Below, in pieces: positions 45,299 to 53,165 of a stretch of DNA of 64,000 nt. A program made the translations under genes and the position numbers. The stretch's first letter is position 1. The number at the start of each line of letters is the position of its first letter. The stretch comes from Pseudomonas helmanticensis (GTDB taxonomy: Bacteria > Pseudomonadota > Gammaproteobacteria > Pseudomonadales > Pseudomonadaceae): positions 436,501-500,500 of the forward strand of contig NZ_FXUY01000002.1 of NCBI RefSeq assembly GCF_900182985.1, in the 5' to 3' direction. The notes under the pieces are model-generated. The model did not search any database and was not told the origin of the DNA. It saw nothing but the letters and a program-made list of their open reading frames with translations.

Positions 45299-45345
45299 GT
45301 GGGTTTATACGGGCGTTACACCAAGGTTTTGCAGCGTCAGACAGG

Positions 45346-45444
45346 GCCTCATCGCGGGTAAGCCCGGCTCCCACAGGTTCCGTGCTGGAATCAGACTCTG
45401 CGGATGACGCCAAAACCTGTGGGAGCGGGCTTGCCCGCGAAGGC
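45346..45444. repeat. REP palindrome pair (GCGGGTAAGCCCGGCTCCCACAG family)
   Basis: Left arm GCGGGTAAGCCCGGCTCCCA and right arm TGGGAGCGGGCTTGCCCGCG in inverted orientation about 35 bases apart. It separates the divergent kdp and permease promoters. Confidence 0.88.
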
Positions 45445-45552
45445 GGCATAACAGACTCCGCTGCTCCCAACTGGCGCACAAAAAACGCTCACCCAGCCGC
45501 GAACATCCCCGATACGACAGCTTTCAACTCATTACGACTTGTTTCACCGCGA

Positions 45553-45568
45553 TGGCACGCCCACTGCA
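45553..45568 (+). promoter_or_regulatory. Candidate sigma-54 promoter of the permease gene
   Basis: TGGCACGCCCACTGCA matches the -24/-12 consensus TGGCAC-N5-TTGCA at all but one position, with GG (45554-45555) and GC (45566-45567) the required 12 bp apart. Transcription would start near 45579, 34 bp before the ATG, giving a normal short leader. Confidence 0.65.
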
Positions 45569-45612
45569 CGCGCCCTCCCCCGAGCTTTCCAAACCGTTCA
45601 GGGAGCAAGCGC

Positions 45613-46977
45613 ATGAACACAAAACTCAAACCCACGCTGGGCACTTTGCACCTGTGGGGCATTGCCGTGGGGCTGGTGATTTCCGGGGAGTATTTCGGCT
45701 GGAGTTACGGCTGGGGCGTGGCCGGTACATTAGGTTTTCTGGTGACTTCGTTCATGGTCGCGACCATGTACACCTGCTTCATTTTCAGCTTTACCGAACT
45801 CACTACCGCGATTCCCCATGCGGGCGGACCGTTTGCCTACAGCCGCCGTGCGTTCGGCGAGAAAGGTGGATTGATCGCCGGGCTAGCGACGCTGATCGAG
45901 TTCGTCTTCGCGCCACCGGCAATTGCGCTGGCGATTGGCGCTTACCTGAATGTGCAGTTTCCGGCGCTCGATCCGAAACACGCAGCGGTCGGTGCGTACA
46001 TCGTGTTCATGGGGTTGAATATTCTTGGCGTGAAGCTGGCGGCGACCTTCGAGCTGATCGTCTGCGTGCTAGCCGTTGCCGAGTTGCTGGTGTTCATGGG
46101 CGTGGTCGCCCCGGCCTTCAGCTTCAGCAACTTCGCCCTCAATGGCTGGGCTGGCTCGGATGTTTTCGGTGCGCCGGCAATTGCCGGGATGTTCGCCGCG
46201 ATCCCGTTCGCGATCTGGTTCTTTCTCGCCATCGAAGGCGCCGCGATGGCCGCCGAAGAAGCCAAGGATCCGAAACGCACGATTCCCAAGGCTTACATCA
46301 GTGGCATCCTGACGTTGGTGTTACTGGCGATGGGCGTGATGTTCTTTGCTGGCGGCGTCGGCGACTGGCGCACCCTGGCCAACATCAACGACCCACTGCC
46401 GCAGGCAATGAAAACCGTGGTCGGCGACAACTCCGGCTGGCTGCACATGCTGGTCTGGATCGGCTTGTTCGGCCTGGTCGCCAGTTTCCACGGGATCATC
46501 CTCGGCTACTCGCGGCAGTTCTTCGCCCTGGCCCGCGCCGGTTACCTGCCTACCTCACTGGCGAAACTCTCGCGCTTCCAGACCCCGCACCGCGCGATCA
46601 TCGCCGGCGGCATCATCGGCATCGCGGCGATCTACAGCGACGGCCTGATCAACCTCGGCGGCATGACCCTCACCGCCGCGATGATCACCATGGCGGTGTT
46701 CGGCGCGATCGTGATGTACATCATGAGCATGCTCAGCCTGTTCAAACTGCGTAAGTCGGAACCGAACCTGGAACGTACTTTCCGCGCGCCGTGCTATCCG
46801 TTGATCCCGCTGATCGCGCTGGTGCTGGCAGTGGTGTGCCTGATCGCCATGGCGTGGTTCAACGCGCTGATCGGCTTGATCTTCCTCGGATTCATGGCCG
46901 TCGGTTTTACCTACTTCCTGCTTACCGGCCAGTTGCGCGCCAATGCCCCGGCCGACGCCATGCTCACGGGCCAGTGA
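45613..46977 (+). CDS. eat: Ethanolamine-type amino acid permease
   Basis: A 454-residue APC-superfamily transporter with about twelve helices. GTLHLWGIAVGLVISGEYFG at residues 10-29 and SYGWGVAGTLGFLV are characteristic of the ethanolamine permease (Eat) group, with the APC unwound helix 1 and the helix 6 segment FLAIEGAAMAAEEAKDPKR. It probably imports ethanolamine as a carbon or nitrogen source. Ethanolamine lyase genes are not adjacent. The ATG at 45613 follows GGGAGCAAGCGC, and a sigma-54 type promoter lies upstream, which fits nitrogen or activator control. Confidence 0.85.
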   Translation: MNTKLKPTLGTLHLWGIAVGLVISGEYFGWSYGWGVAGTLGFLVTSFMVATMYTCFIFSFTELTTAIPHAGGPFAYSRRAFGEKGGLIAGLATLIEFVFAPPAIALAIGAYLNVQFPALDPKHAAVGAYIVFMGLNILGVKLAATFELIVCVLAVAELLVFMGVVAPAFSFSNFALNGWAGSDVFGAPAIAGMFAAIPFAIWFFLAIEGAAMAAEEAKDPKRTIPKAYISGILTLVLLAMGVMFFAGGVGDWRTLANINDPLPQAMKTVVGDNSGWLHMLVWIGLFGLVASFHGIILGYSRQFFALARAGYLPTSLAKLSRFQTPHRAIIAGGIIGIAAIYSDGLINLGGMTLTAAMITMAVFGAIVMYIMSMLSLFKLRKSEPNLERTFRAPCYPLIPLIALVLAVVCLIAMAWFNALIGLIFLGFMAVGFTYFLLTGQLRANAPADAMLTGQ

Positions 46978-46978
46978 T

Positions 46979-47067
46979 CCCCTGTAGGGGCTGCGGCACG
47001 CTGCGATCTTTCGACTTTACTTTGCCAAAAGATCAAAAGATCGCAGCGTGCCGCGGCTCCTACAGGG
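46979..47067. repeat. REP palindrome pair (TGCGGCACGCTGCGATC family)
   Basis: Arms CTGTAGGGGCTGCGGCACGC and the mirror GCGTGCCGCGGCTCCTACAG with one mismatch, about 35 bases apart. Same GGCACG variant as 11330-11410. It starts right behind the permease stop codon. Confidence 0.9.
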
Positions 47068-47193
47068 ATTTCGGGTGCAGCAGGGATAACCGGCCTAGAA
47101 TGGAACCACTGCGAAGTCACTTCGCTCAAAAGTGGTAAGCAGCGTTGCACGGCGAAATCCTCGTCCGTCACGCTGACATTAAGGAGAGCCGTT

Positions 47194-47361
47194 ATGCCCT
47201 GGTATGCCTGGTTGATTCTGGTCGTTGCAATCGGCTCGATCGTCGGCGGTTTGATGATGTTGCGTGACACCGCCAATAAGGTCGAACTGACCGATGAAGA
47301 ACGTAAACGCGTCGCCGCCCGCAATGCCGAAGCGGACGCCAAAGAAGCGCAAGACCGCTGA
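47194..47361 (+). CDS. DUF2897 small membrane protein
   Basis: A 55-residue protein, PWYAWLILVVAIGSIVGGLM then MLRDTANKVELTDEERKR and a charged helical tail ending KEAQDR. One N-terminal membrane helix (about 4-23) and the LRDTANK segment match the DUF2897 family. TAAGGAGAGCCGTT is a good ribosome site and a terminator follows at once, so it is a genuine small gene. Its function is unknown. Confidence 0.85.
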   Translation: MPWYAWLILVVAIGSIVGGLMMLRDTANKVELTDEERKRVAARNAEADAKEAQDR

Positions 47362-47362
47362 C

Positions 47363-47393
47363 AAAAACCCCGCCTGATTGGCGGGGTTTTTCG
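47363..47393 (+). terminator. Intrinsic terminator of the DUF2897 gene
   Basis: Stem AAAAACCCCGCC/GGCGGGGTTTTT with a four-base loop, directly after the stop codon. Confidence 0.9.
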
Positions 47394-47498
47394 TTCGGGT
47401 TCCTTTCGGACTTATCTGCATGCTTTTTAGAAGTAGAAGTACAGTCACCATTTAATTTTCCTTGGTTAAGATGGTGGCATTGTTGCGGAGAGTTCCAC

Positions 47499-48056
47499 AT
47501 GCGTTACTCGCAGGACCATAAAGCCCAGACCCATCAGCGCATCATCAAGGAAGCCTCGGCACGATTCCGCAAGGACGGCATCGGCGCGACTGGCTTGCAG
47601 CCGTTGATGAAAGCACTGGGGTTGACCCATGGCGGCTTCTATTCGCACTTCAAGTCCAAGGACGAGTTGGTCGAGAAGGCTTTGCAGGAGGCAGGCGATC
47701 AGGTCGATGGTCTATGCGCTGAACTGTTTTCTCAGGAACACCCTCGCGAAGCATTCATCGAAACCTACCTGTCTGAATGGCACCTGACGTCGCCCCATGA
47801 GGGATGCCCGCTGTTGACCATTTCCTCTGAACTTGGCTTGCGTGGTCAGGCAAGTCCCACCAGCGACAAAATTCTCAATGCGCGGCTGGAGCAGATAGAG
47901 GAAACCCTGAGCGGCGAAAACAGCGCTGACCGTGCCATTGTCATCATGTCGACACTGGTTGGCGCGCTGCTGCTGTCACGCAGTGTCGCGGATGCCGATT
48001 TTGCGCAACGCATTCTCGATGTCGCCCGCGAACACCTCAAACAGTCCGAAGGTTAA
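47499..48056 (+). CDS. TetR-family transcriptional repressor
   Basis: A 185-residue regulator. The helix-turn-helix is FRKDGIGATGLQPLMKALGL followed by THGGFYSHFKSKDEL, and the C-terminal ligand domain contains HEGCPLLTISSELGLRG, the pattern of the TetR subgroup (AcuR/NemR-like) with a conserved Cys near residue 103 that sometimes senses electrophiles. Its stop overlaps the end of the convergent ketoacyl synthase gene by 4 bp, so it may control the KAS/SDR pair transcribed towards it. Ligand unknown. Confidence 0.88.
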   Translation: MRYSQDHKAQTHQRIIKEASARFRKDGIGATGLQPLMKALGLTHGGFYSHFKSKDELVEKALQEAGDQVDGLCAELFSQEHPREAFIETYLSEWHLTSPHEGCPLLTISSELGLRGQASPTSDKILNARLEQIEETLSGENSADRAIVIMSTLVGALLLSRSVADADFAQRILDVAREHLKQSEG

Positions 48057-49327
48057 GCCTGCCAGCGCTTGAACAGCACGCTGGCATTCACCCCGCCAAA
48101 ACCGAAGCCGTTGGACAATGCATATTCGATCGGCATCGACCGCGCTTGCCCATGGACGATGTCTACGCCTTCGCTCGCCGGATCAGGGTTCTCGAAGTTG
48201 AGTGTTGGTGGAACCACCTGATCGCGAATCGCCAATAACGTGAAGATCGCCTCGAGCCCACCCGCCGCGCCCAGCAAGTGCCCCGTGGACGATTTGGTCG
48301 AGGTCACGGCAACTTTCTTCTCGGTGCCAAAGAGCGACTTGATCGCCGCCAATTCGCCAAGATCGCCGACCGGGGTGGAAGTGGCATGAGCATTAAGATG
48401 CTGGACCTGATCCGGGGTTACTCCGGCCTGCGCCAACGCCAAAGTCATTGCCCTGCGCGCGCCGCTACCGTCTTCCGGCCCGGCGGTCAGGTGATAAGCG
48501 TCGGCACTGGTGCCATAACCGACCAGCTCGGCCAAAGGCTGAGCGCCACGAGCCAAGGCATGTTCCAGAGATTCGATCACCAGCAGGCCGGCGCCCTCGC
48601 CCATTACGAAGCCATCGCGACCGCTGTCAAAGGGACGTGATGCGCGCTCGGGAGTGTCGTTGTAGCCACTGGACAATGCACGGGCAGCAGCAAACCCGGC
48701 AAGGCTGACCCGATCAATCGCCGCTTCCGCCCCTCCGCACACGGCAATATCCGCCTCACCGGCGCGAATCAGGCGTGCCGCATCACCAATCGCCTGAACC
48801 CCGGCAGCACAAGCCGTCACCGGCGCGCCCAAGGGACCTTTCAAGCCGTGCTGGATCGACACGTGGCCGGCCGCCAGATTGACCAGAAACGACGGAATGG
48901 TGAATGGCGACAAACGTCGCGGGCCACGGCTATCGGTGGTGCGCACGGCGTCGGCAATGGCGCCGAAGCCGCCGACACCGGAGCCGATGATGGTCGCGGT
49001 GCGTTCCTGATCGACGCTCTCGGTCGGATGCCACCCCGCCTGCTCCAGTGCCTGGCGGGCGGCCTCCATGGCGAACTGAATGAAGCGGTCCATTTTCTTC
49101 TGTTCTTTTGGTGGCGTGGCGCGGTCCGGATCGAATCCCGCCTCGGCATCCTCCTCAAGGGTCAAAACTCTGCCGCCAACGCGGGTCGGCAAGTCGGCGA
49201 CCACTGCATCGGGCAAATTACGCAGACCCGAGCGTCCGGCCAGCAATCGCTGCCAGACGATTTCGACATCACTGCCCAACGGCGAAACCAGGCCCATCCC
49301 TGTGACGACAACTCGACGCTGATCCAT
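48053..49327 (-). CDS. 3-oxoacyl-ACP synthase II-type (FabF family)
   Basis: A 424-residue condensing enzyme of the FabF group. The catalytic triad is C173 in VTACAAG, H314 in NAHATSTPVGD and H350 in TKSSTGHLLGAAGG. It elongates acyl-ACP with malonyl-ACP. Pseudomonads have a separate housekeeping FabF in the fab cluster, and no acyl carrier protein gene is next to this one, so it is a paralogue for a special chain or product. I start at the ATG at 49327 (MDQRRVVVTG). It follows an SDR gene by 31 bp on the same strand. Confidence 0.9.
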   Translation of the reverse strand: MDQRRVVVTGMGLVSPLGSDVEIVWQRLLAGRSGLRNLPDAVVADLPTRVGGRVLTLEEDAEAGFDPDRATPPKEQKKMDRFIQFAMEAARQALEQAGWHPTESVDQERTATIIGSGVGGFGAIADAVRTTDSRGPRRLSPFTIPSFLVNLAAGHVSIQHGLKGPLGAPVTACAAGVQAIGDAARLIRAGEADIAVCGGAEAAIDRVSLAGFAAARALSSGYNDTPERASRPFDSGRDGFVMGEGAGLLVIESLEHALARGAQPLAELVGYGTSADAYHLTAGPEDGSGARRAMTLALAQAGVTPDQVQHLNAHATSTPVGDLGELAAIKSLFGTEKKVAVTSTKSSTGHLLGAAGGLEAIFTLLAIRDQVVPPTLNFENPDPASEGVDIVHGQARSMPIEYALSNGFGFGGVNASVLFKRWQA

Positions 49328-49358
49328 ACCGTGGTTACCCCTGATCAATTGAATGGCC

Positions 49359-50153
49359 TTACTTGTAGCGTTGGGCTGCCGAACTGTGCGAAAGGTTCGG
49401 CGCAAGGACATGACGCGCAGCAACGAACGCCTGCCAATCACCGGCATCGGGCAACGACGGGATGGTAATCAACTCACCCTGATCCAGACCGGCCAGTGCC
49501 GCGTCGACCATCTCGCCAGCTTCCATGACCATCGCGGCCGGAATGCCACTGGCATCGATCCCGGAACGCTCCCAGATTTCAGTGCGAGTTACGCCGGGCA
49601 ATACCGCCTGGACTTGAACGCCGGTGCCTTCAAGTTCGGCATTCAGCGATTGGCTCAGGCTCAGCACATAGGCCTTGCTGGCGCTATAGGTTGCATTGAA
49701 GCGCTCGGGAAACAGCGCCACCACCGAAGCGATATTGATGATCGCGCCACGTCCAGCCTTGGTGAAACTCGCGGCGGCCGCCGATGCCAGGCGCGTGACA
49801 GCGGTGATGTTCAACTGGATCAAGCGCTCCAACTGATCGAGGTCTGCATTGGCCAGCAGACCGTCAGCGGCAACCCCGGCATTGTTCACCAGCAGACTGA
49901 TGCCCGAATCGCTGCGCAAGCGTTGTTCAAGTTTCAGCACGTCGTCCTTTTGCGTGAGATCCGCTTTGAGCACCTCAACCTGAATGCCATGCGCATCGCG
50001 TAATTTGGTCGCGGCGATCTCCAGACGTTCCTGATCTCGGGCAACCAACAGCAAATCGAAACCGCGTGCTGCCAGCCGCTCGGCGTAAATCGCACCGATG
50101 CCGGATGAAGCGCCAGTGACGAGAGCTACGCCTTGGTGTTTTGCGGAATTCAT
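49359..50153 (-). CDS. Short-chain dehydrogenase/reductase
   Basis: A 264-residue SDR oxidoreductase. The NAD(P) loop TGASSGIG is near residue 14, NNAG near 93 and the catalytic pair YSASK near 158, with serine in IINIASV. The arrangement is classical. It sits just upstream of the ketoacyl synthase gene, so together they could supply a condensation and a keto-reduction step. The substrate is unproven. The ATG at 50153 has AGGAG eight bases upstream. Confidence 0.88.
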   Translation of the reverse strand: MNSAKHQGVALVTGASSGIGAIYAERLAARGFDLLLVARDQERLEIAATKLRDAHGIQVEVLKADLTQKDDVLKLEQRLRSDSGISLLVNNAGVAADGLLANADLDQLERLIQLNITAVTRLASAAAASFTKAGRGAIINIASVVALFPERFNATYSASKAYVLSLSQSLNAELEGTGVQVQAVLPGVTRTEIWERSGIDASGIPAAMVMEAGEMVDAALAGLDQGELITIPSLPDAGDWQAFVAARHVLAPNLSHSSAAQRYK

Positions 50154-50321
50154 GCCAGTACTCCTGAAAATGCTCGAAATGAAAAGGCCCACTGAGGCAA
50201 CACGCGATCAGAGGCGGCGATTTATTATAGGCATAATCTTAACAGGATATGATAGCCGTAATTTTTTATCACCCGACGAACGTGTTCATAACCTTGTGGC
50301 CCGTCCGTGTACTGATGAAAC

Positions 50322-50347
50322 AAAAAAGGCCGGTCAATGACCGGCCT
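50322..50347 (-). terminator. Intrinsic terminator of the comEA-like gene
   Basis: Stem AGGCCGGTC/GACCGGCCT with a short loop; on the minus strand it ends in six Ts, about 20 bp past the comEA-like stop codon. Confidence 0.88.
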
Positions 50348-50367
50348 CACGGCTTGGAAAACCCAGC

Positions 50368-50703
50368 TTAGTTCACTTCCAGCTTTTCACGATTGCGATC
50401 CAGAATCGCTTTGCCAATACCCTTTACTTCCAGCAACTCATCCACTGACGCGAACGGCCCGTTTGTTTCTCGATATGCAACAATCGCCTTGGCCTTGGCC
50501 TCACCTACGCCGGACAGCTCCTTCTGCAAGGTCGGCGCGTCTGCGTCGTTGAGATCGATTTTTTCCTTCGCGGACGCGGCTGACACCTCCATCACCAGAG
50601 GCGCCTTTGGCAGCTCCGGCGTAGCAACTGGCGCCGCAATCGCCGTAATAGAGGCGCTGGTGAGCAGGGTAAAAATCAGCGAGTAGAAGTAACCGGTACG
50701 CAT
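50368..50703 (-). CDS. ComEA-family helix-hairpin-helix protein
   Basis: A 111-residue exported protein: signal peptide to about residue 24 (ASITAIAA), a short linker and a helix-hairpin-helix domain (KIDLNDADAPTLQKELSGVG, VDELLEVKGIGKAILD). ComEA binds incoming DNA in the periplasm of transformable bacteria; in non-competent pseudomonads the role of this short form is not known. From memory it lies next to wbpM in P. aeruginosa too, which marks the border of the O-antigen locus. ATG at 50703 after GGAG. Confidence 0.9.
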   Translation of the reverse strand: MRTGYFYSLIFTLLTSASITAIAAPVATPELPKAPLVMEVSAASAKEKIDLNDADAPTLQKELSGVGEAKAKAIVAYRETNGPFASVDELLEVKGIGKAILDRNREKLEVN

Positions 50704-50814
50704 AAAGTGACGCTCCATCATCATTTGAGAAAGCAGCTTTTCCGAAGCTGCTCCCCAAACTTAGGTCACGATGGGCATAAGTCAAAAATGCGTACGTTAC
50801 AGGATGTGAAACAA

Positions 50815-52809
50815 TCAGGGCTCGAGACGGCGCTGCTGGTAGATCCAGTCAACGATCTCGCCGTCGGGGGTGTAGCCGCTGACGGTTTCACGCAGGAGTT
50901 GGCGGACGCGGGAGTAATCATCCTTTTCGACCGCAACCAGCAATTCGCTCAGCCTGGCCTTCAGCACATCCCAAGGCAGGTGATCTTCGTTAGCGGTCAT
51001 GATCATCGGGTGCGGTGTCGCTGCAACGTTGTCGCCGATCAGCAGCTCCTCGTAGAGTTTTTCGCCAGGGCGCAGCCCCGTGAACTCAATGGCAAGATCA
51101 CCCTGTGGATTGCGATCCGAACGAATGCTCAAACCGGAGAGATGAATCATTTTCTCCGCCAGTTCGACGATTTTGACCGGCTCGCCCATATCCAGAACAA
51201 AGACATCACCTCCCTGCCCCATCGAACCGGCCTGGATCACCAGTTGCGCAGCTTCAGGGATGGTCATGAAGTAGCGGGTGATCTTGGGGTGAGTGACTGT
51301 CAGCGGGCCGCCTGATTTGATCTGACTGTGAAACAGCGGAATCACCGAACCGGACGAACCCAGTACGTTACCGAAACGCACCATGGTGAATCGCGTCTTG
51401 TTGACTCGGGAGACGTTGGAACTGTCGCCAAACAATACCGGGGCAATCTCACGGCTCAACGCCTGAAGGGTCAACTCGGCCAGACGCTTGGTACTGCCCA
51501 TGACGTTGGTCGGGCGCACGGCCTTGTCGGTTGAAATCAACACGAAGTTTGACACGCCAGACTGCAATGCCGCCTGGGCAGTATTGAGCGTGCCAATGAC
51601 GTTATTGAGTACACCTTCAGCGATATTGTGCTCGACCATCGGCACATGTTTATAAGCGGCGGCATGGTAGACCGTATCGACCTTCCACGTTTTCATCACG
51701 TCGAGCAGTTTGTCCGGATGACGGATCGAACCGAGGATCGGCAGCAGCTTGACGGGGACCGATTCACGACAGCTACGCTGTTCCAGCTCCGAAAGGATAC
51801 TGTAAAGGTTGAACTCGCTGTGCTCGAACAACAACAGCGTGGTCGGCTCCAGGGAAAAGATCTGCCGGCACAGTTCGGAACCGATCGACCCGCCGGCACC
51901 GGTGACCATGACAATCTTGCCTTTGATGCAGCGCTCCAGCAGATCAGGCTGGGCCGGCACCGCGTCACGCCCAAGCAGGTCGGCAATATCGACTTCCTGG
52001 ATGTCTTCGACCTTCACGCGGCCGCTGGCCAGGTCAGTGAAATTGGGAACACTGCGCACGTGCAGTGGAAAACCTTCAAGCAGATTGAGGATTTCCCGGC
52101 GTCGCGCACGCGTCGAGGACGGTAGCGCGAGGAGAATCTCCTGCGCGCCGGTCATGTCGATCATCTGCTGAATGTGTTTGGGTTTGTAGACCTGAAGCCC
52201 GGAAATCGAGCGATCCGAGATGCCCGGGTCATCATCGATAAAGGCTACCGGGCGCATGACCCGGCCCATACGAAGCGCTGCCACCAACTGATTACCTGCG
52301 ACACCCGCGCCATAAACAGCAACTTTGGTCAGGCCGTCGTCACGATTGGTGAACGGTACATGCTGGGCTGCGGTGAACCAGTCGCCCATGAAGTAATGGC
52401 GCATGCACAGGCGCAGGCCGCCGATGATCACCAGGCTCAGCCACCAGTAATTGAAAATGATCGAGCGCGGTACGACCGCTTCGTGATTGCTGTACCAGTA
52501 CACGACCAGCGCCAGGATCAACGAAGACAAGCTGACCGCCTTGATGATCACCACCAGTGCGTCGTTGCCGAAATAGCGCATGACTGCCCGGTACATGCCA
52601 AACCGGATGAACAGCGGGATGGCAACGATGGGAGCGCAGACGAACAGCCACAGGTGCACTTTGAACGGATTGACCATCTCGTCGATGCCCAGCCGGACGA
52701 TGAACGCCAGCCACAGCGCCAGCCAGACGAGGCCGACATCGGTCAAAACCTGAATCAATCGTTTCTGGCGACGTGGCAATCCCAGCAAGAATTCGCGCAT
52801 TCTGTTCAT
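50815..52809 (-). CDS. wbpM: WbpM-type UDP-GlcNAc C4,C6-dehydratase (membrane bound)
   Basis: A 664-residue protein with four N-terminal membrane helices (about 18-125), a first Rossmann domain (VAVYGAGVAGNQLV) and a second, catalytic SDR domain starting MVTGAGGSIGSELC. The active site reads ISTDKAVRPTNVMGSTKR, with methionine in place of the usual SDR tyrosine, the known WbpM feature. It makes UDP-4-keto-6-deoxy-GlcNAc, the precursor of FucNAc or QuiNAc sugars in O-antigen. The ATG at 52809 (MNRMREFLLGLPRR) aligns with known WbpM starts; 52800 is an alternative. Confidence 0.95.
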   Translation of the reverse strand: MNRMREFLLGLPRRQKRLIQVLTDVGLVWLALWLAFIVRLGIDEMVNPFKVHLWLFVCAPIVAIPLFIRFGMYRAVMRYFGNDALVVIIKAVSLSSLILALVVYWYSNHEAVVPRSIIFNYWWLSLVIIGGLRLCMRHYFMGDWFTAAQHVPFTNRDDGLTKVAVYGAGVAGNQLVAALRMGRVMRPVAFIDDDPGISDRSISGLQVYKPKHIQQMIDMTGAQEILLALPSSTRARRREILNLLEGFPLHVRSVPNFTDLASGRVKVEDIQEVDIADLLGRDAVPAQPDLLERCIKGKIVMVTGAGGSIGSELCRQIFSLEPTTLLLFEHSEFNLYSILSELEQRSCRESVPVKLLPILGSIRHPDKLLDVMKTWKVDTVYHAAAYKHVPMVEHNIAEGVLNNVIGTLNTAQAALQSGVSNFVLISTDKAVRPTNVMGSTKRLAELTLQALSREIAPVLFGDSSNVSRVNKTRFTMVRFGNVLGSSGSVIPLFHSQIKSGGPLTVTHPKITRYFMTIPEAAQLVIQAGSMGQGGDVFVLDMGEPVKIVELAEKMIHLSGLSIRSDRNPQGDLAIEFTGLRPGEKLYEELLIGDNVAATPHPMIMTANEDHLPWDVLKARLSELLVAVEKDDYSRVRQLLRETVSGYTPDGEIVDWIYQQRRLEP

Positions 52810-53165
52810 ACTCCCCTGTACCAATCTGGCCTACTCCCTTGGGTTGAATCGGCGGTTGACATTGTACGGAGGTGAGGGCTTTCGTTACAGAAAAAAGAAC
52901 TGGCCAAGCGCAGCAACTGTCGAAGCATGTAATTTGCGTCAATTACTCAGACCCTAGCAGCGACTTTTCCGTTCAGCCGGGAAAATTTTATCCACTGCCC
53001 GCCACGTGTTACTGCGACTGGTCAGGTGAGCGAGTATACTCTCGGGCGCGTTTGCGACCGGCTCCTGGCCTGTGCGAGCCGTTGGGTAGCTCTGCAAACT
53101 GAGTTCCCCGTCTTACGCGCCAAAGAAATCAACAATCAGAAAGTATAGGGAAGTGAGCACACGTT
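52810..53165. other. Divergent promoter region between wbpM and the gtr-like cassette
   Basis: 356 bp without a gene. TATACT at 53035-53040 on the plus strand is a good -10 hexamer with no clear -35. GGGTAGCTCTGCAAACTGAG from 53085 loosely resembles the start of the JUMPStart element found upstream of polysaccharide operons. The stretch from 52900 to 53000 is AT-rich. No RNA gene seen. Confidence 0.45.
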
